This document shows positions 9,642 through 19,373 of a stretch of DNA of 64,000 bases, piece after piece. A program made the position numbers and the translations under genes. Numbering within the stretch: position 1 is the stretch's first letter; each line of letters opens with the position of its first letter. Source of the DNA: an uncultured Pelagibacteraceae bacterium (GTDB lineage: Bacteria > Pseudomonadota > Alphaproteobacteria > Pelagibacterales > Pelagibacteraceae); contig CACEEW010000001.1 in assembly GCA_902558705.1 (NCBI GenBank), positions 105,892-169,891 of the forward strand, in the 5' to 3' direction. The notes under the pieces are model-generated. The model ran no database searches. It worked only from the letters and a program-made list of their open reading frames with translations, and was not told the DNA's origin.

Positions 9642-10895
9642 ATGAGCTCAGAAATAAAACAAATTTTAACAACTGATGGAATTCCTTTAGAGGTAAGTCT
9701 TAGAAAAGCTGAAAGAAGAAATAAGATTAAAGCCTTCCTACTTGTAGCACCCTTGCTCTTGTTTATAATTATCACTTATGTTTTTCCCATTGGAGACATG
9801 CTTATGAGAAGTGTGGATGATAAGATGGTCACTGAAATGCTTCCTAAAACTTTTAAAGCAATGGAAAAATGGGATGGTAAAGAATTACCAGATGAAGAAG
9901 TTTTTGCAGCCTTTCATTCAGATTTTATAAAGTTAGTAGATGAAAAACGTGAGGGAAAATTATCTACACAACTAAATTATACAAAGAACGGATTTAAAAG
10001 TATTATTAAAAAATTAAGGAGAAAATCTAAATCTTTCGAAGAAGGAAACTACAAAGAACAAATAATGGCCGTTCACAAAAGATGGGCCAATGTTGAATAT
10101 TGGCAAGCAATTAAAAGAAGAGCTCCAGCATACACTGGTCAGAAATATCTAAAGGGTATAGATATGTTTAAAAATGAGAATGGAGAAATAGTAAGTGTTC
10201 CTGAAGATAGACGGATCCATAGAGTTCTATGGTTAAGAACTTTAGAAATTGCATTTTTTGTTACAGTATTTTGTTTTTTAATGGCATACCCAATTGCTCA
10301 TTTGTTAGCTACTTTACCTATGAAGTATAGTAACCTGCTAATGATCTGCGTACTTCTTCCATTTTGGACATCATTACTTGTTAGAACTGCTAGTTGGATG
10401 ATATTGTTGCAACAACAGGGTTTGGTTAATGATTTCTTTGTTGGTATAGGATTAGTTGCTGATGATAATAGACCTGAAATGATGTTCAATAAAACAGGTA
10501 GCTATGTTGCGATGACACAGATTTTGTTACCTTTTATGGTTTTGCCACTTTATAGTGTGATGAAAACTATCTCCCCAAGTTTGATGAGAGCTGGAAAGTC
10601 GTTAGGTGGAACACCTTTTGTAGCTTTTTGGAAAGTTTATTTTCCATTAACTATTCCAGGTATTGGAGCCGGTTGTTTATTAGTTTTTATATTAGCTATA
10701 GGTTATTATATAACTCCAGCCTTAGTTGGAGGTGCCTCTGGTACTTTAATCAGTAATCAAATTGCATTTCATATGAAGAGTACACTTGATTGGAGCTTTG
10801 CATCGGCAATGGGTTTAATGTTATTGACTGGAGTTTTAGCGATTTACTGGGTGTATAATAAATTAGTTGGAATAGATAATATTAAATTAGGATAA
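9642..10895 (+). CDS. ABC transporter permease, PotB-like, with long insertion after the first TM helix
   Basis: TM1 FLLVAPLLLFIIITYVFPIG; about 160 aa hydrophilic segment; then core permease with SLMRAGKSLGGTPFVAFWKVYFPLTIPG EAA loop. Confidence 0.9.
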   Translation: MSSEIKQILTTDGIPLEVSLRKAERRNKIKAFLLVAPLLLFIIITYVFPIGDMLMRSVDDKMVTEMLPKTFKAMEKWDGKELPDEEVFAAFHSDFIKLVDEKREGKLSTQLNYTKNGFKSIIKKLRRKSKSFEEGNYKEQIMAVHKRWANVEYWQAIKRRAPAYTGQKYLKGIDMFKNENGEIVSVPEDRRIHRVLWLRTLEIAFFVTVFCFLMAYPIAHLLATLPMKYSNLLMICVLLPFWTSLLVRTASWMILLQQQGLVNDFFVGIGLVADDNRPEMMFNKTGSYVAMTQILLPFMVLPLYSVMKTISPSLMRAGKSLGGTPFVAFWKVYFPLTIPGIGAGCLLVFILAIGYYITPALVGGASGTLISNQIAFHMKSTLDWSFASAMGLMLLTGVLAIYWVYNKLVGIDNIKLG

Positions 10896-10899
10896 AAGA

Positions 10900-11754
10900 A
10901 TGGCCTTACCAAAATATACAGAACCACATTATAGAATTTGGCATTATGTTTATTTGACTATTTGTGCAGCAGTTTTCTTTTTTCTTATTGCTCCATTATT
11001 TGTAATTTTCCCATTATCTTTCAACGCTGAAGAATTTTTAGTTTTTTCCGATGGAATGAAACGTCTAGATCCTGATGCGTTTTCATTAAGATGGTATAAG
11101 GACATGATTTATGGAACCAAAAATCCTTGGGGTTTAGCTACAAAAAATAGTTTTATCATTGCAATTTTTGCAACAATTGGTTCAGTTATTTTGGGAACTG
11201 TTGCTGCTTTAGGCTTAAGCAGCAGACACATGCCTTACAAGGGTTTAATTATGGCAGTTTTAATATCTCCAATGATTGTTCCATTAATTATTTCTGGTGT
11301 AGCAATATTTTTCTTTATGGCTAAAGCAGGTTTGGCCGCAACTCATTTAGGTATAATTCTTGCTCATATTATATTAGGTACACCATTTGTAGTAATAACT
11401 GTTACTGCAACTTTATCAGGATTTGACCATAGTGTAACAAGAGCAGCAGCAAGTCTTGGTAGTAATCCAGTTAATACTTTTATGAAAATTACTTTACCAT
11501 TAATTCTACCTGGCGTTATATCTGGAGGATTATTTGCTTTTGTAACTTCATTTGATGAAGTTGTGGTGGTATTGTTCTTAGCTGGGTTAGAAAATACTAC
11601 AATCCCTATTCAAATGTGGACAGGGTTAAGAGAACAGTTGAGCCCAACCATTCTTGCCGTTGCAACTTGTCTAATTATCTTATCAACATTAATATTAGTT
11701 ACCGCTGAACTCTTAAGAAGAAGATCTGAGAGACTCAGAGGTATTAACAGATAG
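10900..11754 (+). CDS. ABC transporter permease, PotC-like
   Basis: Multiple TM segments; RAAASLGSNPVNTFMKITLPLILPGVISGG EAA loop. Confidence 0.92.
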   Translation: MALPKYTEPHYRIWHYVYLTICAAVFFFLIAPLFVIFPLSFNAEEFLVFSDGMKRLDPDAFSLRWYKDMIYGTKNPWGLATKNSFIIAIFATIGSVILGTVAALGLSSRHMPYKGLIMAVLISPMIVPLIISGVAIFFFMAKAGLAATHLGIILAHIILGTPFVVITVTATLSGFDHSVTRAAASLGSNPVNTFMKITLPLILPGVISGGLFAFVTSFDEVVVVLFLAGLENTTIPIQMWTGLREQLSPTILAVATCLIILSTLILVTAELLRRRSERLRGINR

Positions 11755-11766
11755 TAAGATCGCTAC

Positions 11767-13989
11767 ATGAAGATTAAGAATGTAGTAGTGATTGGTTCAG
11801 GAACTATGGGAAGCGGGATAGCTGCTCATTTATGTAATGCAAATGTTCCAGTTACTTTATTAGATTTAAAAACTGAAATTAGTGAAAAAGCAAGAGATAG
11901 AATTCATAAATCCAGACCACCTTTATTACTTGATAGATCAAAAATTAATAATATTAAAGTTGGAAATATAGATGACAATTTTGATGTTGTAAAAGATGCT
12001 GATTGGGTTGTTGAAGCAGTTGTGGAAAGAATTGACATCAAACATCAAATTTATGAAAAAATATTTAAAGTAAGAAAAGAAGGAGCGATTGTTTCTTCAA
12101 ATACTTCATCTATTCCAATTAAAGTCTTATCCGAACACTTAAGTGATAAAGAAAAAAAAGATTTTTGTATTACTCACTTTTTTAACCCTGTGAGATATAT
12201 GGGCCTTCTAGAAATCGTTAAAAATGAAAATAATGATCTAAACAAAATAAACGAATTAAAAGAATTTTGTGAAATAGAGCTGGGAAAAGGTGCAATTGTT
12301 TGTAATGATACTCCTGGCTTTTTAGGAAACAGAGTAGGTGTTTATGCTATGCAAATAGCTATGACTGAAGCTTTTAAAATGAAATTGTCAGTCGAAGAAG
12401 CAGATGCAATTTTTGGAAGACCAATGGGAATTCCAAAAACAGGAGTATTTGGTCTTTATGATTTAATAGGTATTGATTTAATGGCTGATGTTTTAAAAAG
12501 TTTTATTAAAGAGTTGCCTGAGACAGATAAGTTTCATGAGGTTGCAAAAGAAATTCCATTAGTAAAAAAATTAATTGATACTGGCTATACTGGAAGAAAA
12601 GGTAAAGGTGGATTTTACAGAATTAACAAAACTGGAACTAATAAAGTTATGGAAGCTATCAATCTTGCGACTGGTGATTATTCACCTACCAAAAAGATTG
12701 ATATGAAATCAGATAAAGTAGATCTTAAAGCACTAACTGATAGAGAAGATAAATATGGTGAATATGCTTGGTCTGTAATATCTAAAATAATTAAATATGC
12801 GTCTTCATTAGTGCCAGGAATTACTAATGAATTTAATGATATTGATGAAGCAATGAGGCTCGGCTTCAATTGGGCTAAAGGTCCTTTCGAAATGCTTGAG
12901 GAAATAGGGGTTAAAAATTTCTTTAATAAAGTTGATGATTTTAGTGGCAATAGTTTCTTAGAAAATTTATCCAAAACTCAAAATGAGGATTTTTATGGTG
13001 AAAGACAAAAATATACAAATATTGAAACTTTAGGCAAAGTTAAGAAAATGGCCTCAAGATTGGATGGAAACGATTCAGCAAAAATTTATAAGTTTAGTGA
13101 CTATAACATTGTTGAGTTTACTACTAAAGCTAATGCTTTAGATTATGACTCTATGGATGCTCTTAAAAAAGCAACTGATAAACCTCTAATAATAATTAAT
13201 GAAAGTATGCAGTTTTCTGCTGGTGTTAACTTAACCTACACAATGAAATTTGCTGATAAAAAAGATTTTAAATCAATTGAAAAATTCATTAAATATTTCC
13301 AAGAAACATGTAAGCATTTAAAATATTCTAAACATCCAGTAATTTCAGCTCCTTCAGGATTAACATTAGGTGGTGGATTTGAAGTAATGGTTCAAAGTAA
13401 TTTTGTTGCCTCGCACACAAATATAGTAGTTGGATTAGTTGAAACTATTGTTGGTTTGATTCCCGCAGGTGGAGGATGTAAGGAAATGTTAGCTAGATGG
13501 CTGGATACTAACGAAGCCAAAAAAGATCCTAATTTTGCTCCACTTAAAGTGTTTGATATTATTGGATATGGAAAGACAGCCACTTCGCCAGTTGAAGCAG
13601 AACCTATGAAATATTTGAGGCCAAATGATAAAAAGATAATGAATAGGAATAGTTTATTAGAAGTTTCAAAAAAAATTCTTAGTGAAAATAAAGATTTTAA
13701 AGCACCTGAAGAACATAAATTTAATCTGCCTGGAAAAGCAGTAAGAGGAGAAATGGATAAAATTATAGAAAAACTTTATAATGATAAAGTTATATTAGAA
13801 CATGGGGTTGAGGTTGCAAAAGAGTTAGCTCATGTTTTGAGTGGAGGCGATACTACAATTGACAAAACTTTATCTGAAGATGATTTATTTGAATTGGAGC
13901 TTGATGCTTTTATGAGATTAATTGAAACTCAAAAAACTCAAGATAGAATAAAACATACTCTTGCAACAGGTAAACCTTTAGTTAACTAA
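11767..13989 (+). CDS. 3-hydroxyacyl-CoA dehydrogenase / enoyl-CoA hydratase fusion (FadN-type domain order)
   Basis: N-terminal VVIGSGTMGSGIAAHL, CITHFFNPVRYMGLLE, NDTPGFLGNRVG (HCDH); C-terminal APSGLTLGGGFEV...LVETIVGLIPAGGG (ECH). Confidence 0.92.
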   Translation: MKIKNVVVIGSGTMGSGIAAHLCNANVPVTLLDLKTEISEKARDRIHKSRPPLLLDRSKINNIKVGNIDDNFDVVKDADWVVEAVVERIDIKHQIYEKIFKVRKEGAIVSSNTSSIPIKVLSEHLSDKEKKDFCITHFFNPVRYMGLLEIVKNENNDLNKINELKEFCEIELGKGAIVCNDTPGFLGNRVGVYAMQIAMTEAFKMKLSVEEADAIFGRPMGIPKTGVFGLYDLIGIDLMADVLKSFIKELPETDKFHEVAKEIPLVKKLIDTGYTGRKGKGGFYRINKTGTNKVMEAINLATGDYSPTKKIDMKSDKVDLKALTDREDKYGEYAWSVISKIIKYASSLVPGITNEFNDIDEAMRLGFNWAKGPFEMLEEIGVKNFFNKVDDFSGNSFLENLSKTQNEDFYGERQKYTNIETLGKVKKMASRLDGNDSAKIYKFSDYNIVEFTTKANALDYDSMDALKKATDKPLIIINESMQFSAGVNLTYTMKFADKKDFKSIEKFIKYFQETCKHLKYSKHPVISAPSGLTLGGGFEVMVQSNFVASHTNIVVGLVETIVGLIPAGGGCKEMLARWLDTNEAKKDPNFAPLKVFDIIGYGKTATSPVEAEPMKYLRPNDKKIMNRNSLLEVSKKILSENKDFKAPEEHKFNLPGKAVRGEMDKIIEKLYNDKVILEHGVEVAKELAHVLSGGDTTIDKTLSEDDLFELELDAFMRLIETQKTQDRIKHTLATGKPLVN

Positions 13990-14625
13990 CATTCTTAAAG
14001 AATTTATAAAGTCAGGCCTTAATACATATTGAGATTTATCTAAATATTTTATTTTTTTCAATGCTTCTAATCCATATATTACCTTTCCTATTGGGGTATA
14101 TTCAGTTTCATATAATGGCTCATCTCTGAGGATTATAAAAAATTGACTATCCTCAGTGTTATATTTTTGACCTCTTGCAAGACCAATACTACCTTTATCA
14201 AAGTTAAATGGGGTATCAACCTCTGAATTGATTGTTCCTAATCCAGATTTCCCAGTTCCAATTTTTCCATAATCTAAATTACCCTTTTTGCCAAACTCTA
14301 AATCCCCAGCCTGAACAAGTGTGTCTTTAATTACTCTATGAAATGCAACATCATCATAGGATTTCGTGTTAATTAATTGTTTAAATCTTTTCACAGCATT
14401 GGGTGAAATGTTAGGATAAAGTTCAATTATTACATTTCCACAGGCAACATTCAATATTGCGATATTTTTGGGATTATCAAAAGTAATTTTTAGAGGGTCA
14501 TAATTTTTTACAAATAAACATTTATCTTTTATCAAAAAGAAAGAACCAAAAAAGAATACTGCTAAAGTAACTATAAATATCAAAATCGCTTTTTCAGATT
14601 TTGATGCCTTAATTTTTTCAATCAT
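13978..14625 (-). CDS. Membrane-anchored cyclophilin-type peptidyl-prolyl isomerase
   Basis: N-terminal TM helix; VKRFKQLINTKSYDDVAFHRVIKDTLVQAGD, IGLARGQKYNTEDSQFFIIL. Confidence 0.9.
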   Translation of the reverse strand: MIEKIKASKSEKAILIFIVTLAVFFFGSFFLIKDKCLFVKNYDPLKITFDNPKNIAILNVACGNVIIELYPNISPNAVKRFKQLINTKSYDDVAFHRVIKDTLVQAGDLEFGKKGNLDYGKIGTGKSGLGTINSEVDTPFNFDKGSIGLARGQKYNTEDSQFFIILRDEPLYETEYTPIGKVIYGLEALKKIKYLDKSQYVLRPDFINSLRMLVN

Positions 14626-15344
14626 AAAATGAAATTTTCATCTATTTTTAAAAGATTAGTTTTAATAAACTTAATTTTCTTTTCTAAAATTGGATCAAGT
14701 CTATCTAAGTTTAATCCAATCATTAAATGAGAAAATACTTCAGCCATATCCTCAGATGCAGTTGATCTTGAATATTCAGTTAAAAAACCATTAGTATTTT
14801 TGTAAGTATCTAAGCCTAATTTATCTGTGCAGGTGGAGCATTCAGCATATTCAAATTCTTCAACATTAAATTTAGACCAGACATCTTCATCAAATAATTG
14901 TTTAAAACTATCATTTATAATATGGAACACTTCATGGTGAATTACACGTTCAAAATAATCTTTGTTAAATTTGATATCTAAGATTAATGTTTTCATAACA
15001 TGGTCAGGAATTCCAGCAGTATTAATTTTTGATATGGATAAATCCTCACACATGACTATGTATTTAAGATTAATTTTTTTGAGAAATTCTTGATTATATC
15101 TATCTAAATTTTTTTTAATTATTTTGTATTTTTGATCAAGAATTTTCTTTTCAGAATTATAACAATTTATATTTTTTTCAATACCAAGAGTAAAAGGTTG
15201 TTTGGCAAATAAGTATCTAAGTTTGTTTGAAGTTTTAATATCATAAATTTCTAAATTTGGAATTTTTATAAGATTATAAATAGTATCAGCTTGAGTTTGA
15301 GTAAAAATAAATAAAGATAGTATAATTAATCTAATTAAGCTCAT
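14622..15344 (-). CDS. Secreted putative zinc metallopeptidase (zincin-like, HExxH)
   Basis: Signal peptide; VIHHEVFHIIND (HExxH) and downstream EDMAEVFSHLM as a possible third ligand. Confidence 0.6.
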   Translation of the reverse strand: MSLIRLIILSLFIFTQTQADTIYNLIKIPNLEIYDIKTSNKLRYLFAKQPFTLGIEKNINCYNSEKKILDQKYKIIKKNLDRYNQEFLKKINLKYIVMCEDLSISKINTAGIPDHVMKTLILDIKFNKDYFERVIHHEVFHIINDSFKQLFDEDVWSKFNVEEFEYAECSTCTDKLGLDTYKNTNGFLTEYSRSTASEDMAEVFSHLMIGLNLDRLDPILEKKIKFIKTNLLKIDENFIL

Positions 15345-15397
15345 AAATTTACATATAGAAGATATTCCAATTTAGATGAATGTGATACAATTTTACT

Positions 15398-16357
15398 GTG
15401 AAAAAAAAAAGAAATAAAGTTCCAATCCAACCAGTAAGTGGAACTAAAGTACCACGGTTTGCTGGCCCTTCAACATTTGCAAGATTACCTGAGCTTAGAG
15501 ATGTAGAGAGTTGTGATGTTGCAATTGTTGGGATTCCATTTGATGCTGGAACCAGTTACAGACCAGGTGCAAGATTTGGACCTCAAAGTATTAGACAAGC
15601 TTCCAGACACTTAAGAACAAATTACCATCCAAGTTATGATGTTGAACCTTTCAAAGTACAACAGGTAGCTGATGCAGGAGATATCACTTGCAACCCATTT
15701 AATATTGAAGAGGCAATTAAACAGATAGAGGTGGGAGCTGAAGAATTATTGAATAAAGTTGGAGGAATTATAAGTCTTGGTGGTGACCACACAATTGCAT
15801 TTCCTTTGTTAAAAGCTGTTAATAAAATTAACAATGGTCCAGTAGCTTTAGTGCATTTTGATGCTCACCTAGATACTTGGGATACTTATTTTGGTGCACC
15901 TTACACTCACGGAACACCTTTTAGAAGAGCAAGGGAAGAAAATTTATTTTTAGATGATGCTTCAATGCATGTGGGTATAAGAGGACCTTTGTACAGTAGA
16001 GATGATATCAAAAATGATGAAAGTTTTGGATTTAAGATTATTCATTGTGATGAGTTTCAAACTCAAGGAACTGATAAAATTGCTGAAAGAATTAAAAAAA
16101 GAGTTGGAGATAACCCTTTATATTTATCTATTGATATAGATGTATTAGATCCTGCTTTTGCCCCTGGAACTGGTACACCAGAAATTGCTGGAATGACCTC
16201 AAGAGAAATGGTTAACACTATAAGAGGTTTATCAGGTTTAAATTTAATTTCAGCTGATGTTGTTGAGGTTTCACCAGCTTATGATCATGCTGAAGTAACC
16301 TCTCTTGCTGCAGCAACAATAGTTTATGAATTAACTAATTTGTTTGCAAAAAAATAA
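15398..16357 (+). CDS. speB: Agmatinase/ureohydrolase family protein (GTG start)
   Basis: GGDHTIAFP, VHFDAHLDTWD, SIDIDVLDPAFAPGTGTPE ureohydrolase Mn-binding motifs; substrate not determinable. Confidence 0.85.
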   Translation: MKKKRNKVPIQPVSGTKVPRFAGPSTFARLPELRDVESCDVAIVGIPFDAGTSYRPGARFGPQSIRQASRHLRTNYHPSYDVEPFKVQQVADAGDITCNPFNIEEAIKQIEVGAEELLNKVGGIISLGGDHTIAFPLLKAVNKINNGPVALVHFDAHLDTWDTYFGAPYTHGTPFRRAREENLFLDDASMHVGIRGPLYSRDDIKNDESFGFKIIHCDEFQTQGTDKIAERIKKRVGDNPLYLSIDIDVLDPAFAPGTGTPEIAGMTSREMVNTIRGLSGLNLISADVVEVSPAYDHAEVTSLAAATIVYELTNLFAKK

Positions 16358-16377
16358 GGAAAGGTTAGGAGTCTGCT

Positions 16378-17811
16378 ATGGAAAATAAAAAAAATTTTTA
16401 TATAGATGGTAAATGGGTAACAGCAATAAGCAAAAAAGAAATTAAAGTAATCAACCCTGCTACAGAAGAAGAATGTGCCGTAATATCATTAGGGAACAAA
16501 AAAGATATTGACCTAGCAGTAAACGCTGCAAAAAAGGCATATAGCTCATGGTCATTTTCACCGAAAGAAGAAAGAATAAGATTATTAGAAAAACTTTATG
16601 AGAATTATAAAAAAAGATGGGCAGATATTGCCAATGCAATTACTGTTGAAATGGGTGCACCAAAAGACTTTGCTACTAAACTTCAAGCTGGAACAGGTGC
16701 TGCCCATTTAAAGTCTTTTATTAGATATTTAAAAAATTTTGAATTTGAAAAACCATTAGGTGAACATGCTCCAAACCAAAGACTTATCTATGAACCAAAA
16801 GGAGTTTGTGCATTAATAACACCTTGGAATTGGCCAATGAACCAAGTTTGCTTAAAAGTTATGCCTGCAATTGCATCTGGATGCACAATGGTTTTAAAAC
16901 CATCAGAACTTGCGCCATTATCATCAATGATACTTGCTGAATTGATAGATGACACCAAATTTCCTGCAGGAGTGTTCAATTTAGTTAATGGAGATGGAGC
17001 CACAACAGGCGATGCACTAACAAGCCACCCGGATATAAATATGATTTCCTTTACAGGATCAACTAGAGCAGGAGCTTTAATTTCTCAGAATGCTGCTAAA
17101 GATTTTAAAAGAGTGAGTTTAGAATTAGGAGGCAAAGGTGCTAATATTATTTTCAAGGACGCTGATCCTGAGGCAATTGAAAGAGGTGCGTTAAGATGTT
17201 TTAGAAATTCAGGTCAATCATGTAATGCTCCTACAAGAATGCTAGTAGAGAAATCTATGTATAGTGATGCAATAGAAAGATTGAAAAAATATACAGAAAA
17301 TTTCGAGGTAGGTGACCCTAAAAAAGAAGGAGAGCATATAGGCCCAGTGATTTCTGAAACACAATATAATAAAATTCAAACTTTAATTAAAAAAGGAATT
17401 GATGAAGGTGCTAAATTAGTTGCAGGTGGACCAGGTAAACCACCAGGGCTAGACAAAGGTTATTTTGTTAAACCTACTGTATTTGCAGATGTAAATAATA
17501 ATATGGAAGTTGCAAGAACAGAAATTTTTGGACCAGTATTATCAGTAATTCCATTTGAAACTGAGGAAGAAGCAATTGAAATTGCCAATGACACACCTTA
17601 TGGGTTAACAAATTATATCCAAACTAAAGACTCAGAAAAAGTAAAAAGAGTTGCGAGAAAGCTGAGATCAGGAATGGTTGATGTAAATGGAGCTGGTATT
17701 GCTGTTGATGCTCCGTTTGGAGGGTTTAAACATTCAGGAATAGGTAGAGAAGCAGGTGAACATGGCCTTGAGGAATTTTTGGAAGTAAAATCTGTTGGTG
17801 GGTGGAGTTAA
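16378..17811 (+). CDS. Aldehyde dehydrogenase family protein
   Basis: TPWNWPMNQ, VSLELGGKGANIIF, RNSGQSCNAPTR, AEIFGPVLSV-like motif. Confidence 0.95.
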   Translation: MENKKNFYIDGKWVTAISKKEIKVINPATEEECAVISLGNKKDIDLAVNAAKKAYSSWSFSPKEERIRLLEKLYENYKKRWADIANAITVEMGAPKDFATKLQAGTGAAHLKSFIRYLKNFEFEKPLGEHAPNQRLIYEPKGVCALITPWNWPMNQVCLKVMPAIASGCTMVLKPSELAPLSSMILAELIDDTKFPAGVFNLVNGDGATTGDALTSHPDINMISFTGSTRAGALISQNAAKDFKRVSLELGGKGANIIFKDADPEAIERGALRCFRNSGQSCNAPTRMLVEKSMYSDAIERLKKYTENFEVGDPKKEGEHIGPVISETQYNKIQTLIKKGIDEGAKLVAGGPGKPPGLDKGYFVKPTVFADVNNNMEVARTEIFGPVLSVIPFETEEEAIEIANDTPYGLTNYIQTKDSEKVKRVARKLRSGMVDVNGAGIAVDAPFGGFKHSGIGREAGEHGLEEFLEVKSVGGWS

Positions 17812-18998
17812 TTTAGAAGAGATTGTTTTTTTAAACCATCTAAAAACTTTAAACACTTTTTTAATTCGTTTAGTTCAATAAATTCATCTACTTTGTGAGC
17901 TTGCTCAATTGAGCCTGGACCACATACAACTGTACTCATACCAATTTCTTGAAATAATCCTGCCTCTGTTCCAAAAGATACAACTTCTCTTGAATTATCA
18001 CCAGTGAGACTTGAAACTAACTCACAAGCCTCAGATTTTTCAACTCGATCAAATCCTGTCACTTCACCTATTATTTCCTTTCTTATATTTGATTTAGAAA
18101 AAACCTTTTTCATTTCTGGCAAAAGAATATCATTCGCGTATTCATCAATTTTTTTATTTAAAAAAACACCATCTTCTTTTACAACTGGTCTTGTTTCCCA
18201 ATTAATATGACACTTATCAGCTATAACATTATGAGCAATACCTCCAAATATTCCTCCTACTTGTAAAGTTGAAAAAGGTGGATCAAATATTGAGTCTTTT
18301 GGAGCTCTTTTTTTAAGTTCATTTCTTAATTCAATTAATTTTGATGCGTATCTTGTTGCAAATTCAACAGCACTAACACCTTTATGAGGAGCAGAGCTGT
18401 GTCCTGCTAAACCCTCAAAATAAGTTGTATATTCATAACAACCTTTGTGAGCATCTATGATTTTCATTTTAGTAGGTTCACCAATAATACAAATTCCATC
18501 TTGAATATTTCTTTTTTGGAGTTCTTTGATTAAAATAGGAGCTCCTAAACATGCTGTCTCTTCATCAAAGGTAAATGAAAAATGGATATCTCTATTTAAA
18601 TTTATTTTTGCATAAATTGGAGCAAAAGCTAAAGTACATGCTATAAAACCTTTCATGTCACAAGAACCTCTACCATAAAGTTTGTCATCCTTAATTGTTG
18701 CTTTAAAAGGATCAGTACTCCAACTTTTAGAGACAGGAACTGTATCTGTATGACCAGATAAAATTATTGGTTTAGCACCATTAGATTTTTTTGCTTTAAT
18801 AGTCGCGAAAAGATTTACTCTTTTTTTTTCATTATCAAATGTCTTAAAAGATGTTGCGCCAAGTTTTTTTAGTAAATTTTCACAATAATTAATTAATTCA
18901 CTATTATCTTCTCCTGAAATAGTCCTAAAACCTATTAGATCTGATAAAATTTTTACAGAATTATTATATAATTCTTCTAAATTAATATCTGTACTCAT
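17808..18998 (-). CDS. M20 family deacetylase, ArgE-like (acetylornithine deacetylase family)
   Basis: LSGHTDTVPV, YGRGSCDMKGFIA, FTFDEETACLGA, GTEAGLFQ. Confidence 0.85.
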   Translation of the reverse strand: MSTDINLEELYNNSVKILSDLIGFRTISGEDNSELINYCENLLKKLGATSFKTFDNEKKRVNLFATIKAKKSNGAKPIILSGHTDTVPVSKSWSTDPFKATIKDDKLYGRGSCDMKGFIACTLAFAPIYAKINLNRDIHFSFTFDEETACLGAPILIKELQKRNIQDGICIIGEPTKMKIIDAHKGCYEYTTYFEGLAGHSSAPHKGVSAVEFATRYASKLIELRNELKKRAPKDSIFDPPFSTLQVGGIFGGIAHNVIADKCHINWETRPVVKEDGVFLNKKIDEYANDILLPEMKKVFSKSNIRKEIIGEVTGFDRVEKSEACELVSSLTGDNSREVVSFGTEAGLFQEIGMSTVVCGPGSIEQAHKVDEFIELNELKKCLKFLDGLKKQSLLN

Positions 18999-19027
18999 AA
19001 CTAATAATTAATATAAATACTGCATTT

Positions 19028-19369
19028 ATGAAAGAAGAAATAACATACGATATTTTTGATAAAGTTGATATTAGAATTGGAACAGTGGTTTCAGTTAAGA
19101 AAAATGAAAAAGCTAGAAAACCCTCATTAGTTGTTGAGGTAGATTTTGGAGAAGAAATTGGCATTAAGCGATCATCAGCTCAGATTACTCATTACTACAA
19201 TGAAGAAAATTTAAAAGGTAAACAAGTTATAGGTGTTTGCAATTTTGCTGAAAAAAATATTGCTGGAGTAGTTTCACAAGTTTTAATTTTAGGCTCAATC
19301 GATAAAAAAGGAAAAGTAATCTTAGTACATCCATCTCAAAAATCTGAAAATGGTCTTCCTATAGCCTAA
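19028..19369 (+). CDS. csaA: tRNA-binding domain protein, CsaA-like
   Basis: FDKVDIRIGTVVSVKKNEKARKPSLVVEVDFGEEIGIKRSSAQIT...GVCNFAEKNIAGVVSQVLILG. Confidence 0.88.
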   Translation: MKEEITYDIFDKVDIRIGTVVSVKKNEKARKPSLVVEVDFGEEIGIKRSSAQITHYYNEENLKGKQVIGVCNFAEKNIAGVVSQVLILGSIDKKGKVILVHPSQKSENGLPIA

Positions 19370-19373
19370 TTTC

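Noticed and set aside
15401-15410. A10 homopolymer right after the agmatinase GTG start as a phase-variable switch
   Set aside because: The frame is intact and poly-A runs are common in this AT-rich DNA; no evidence of variation
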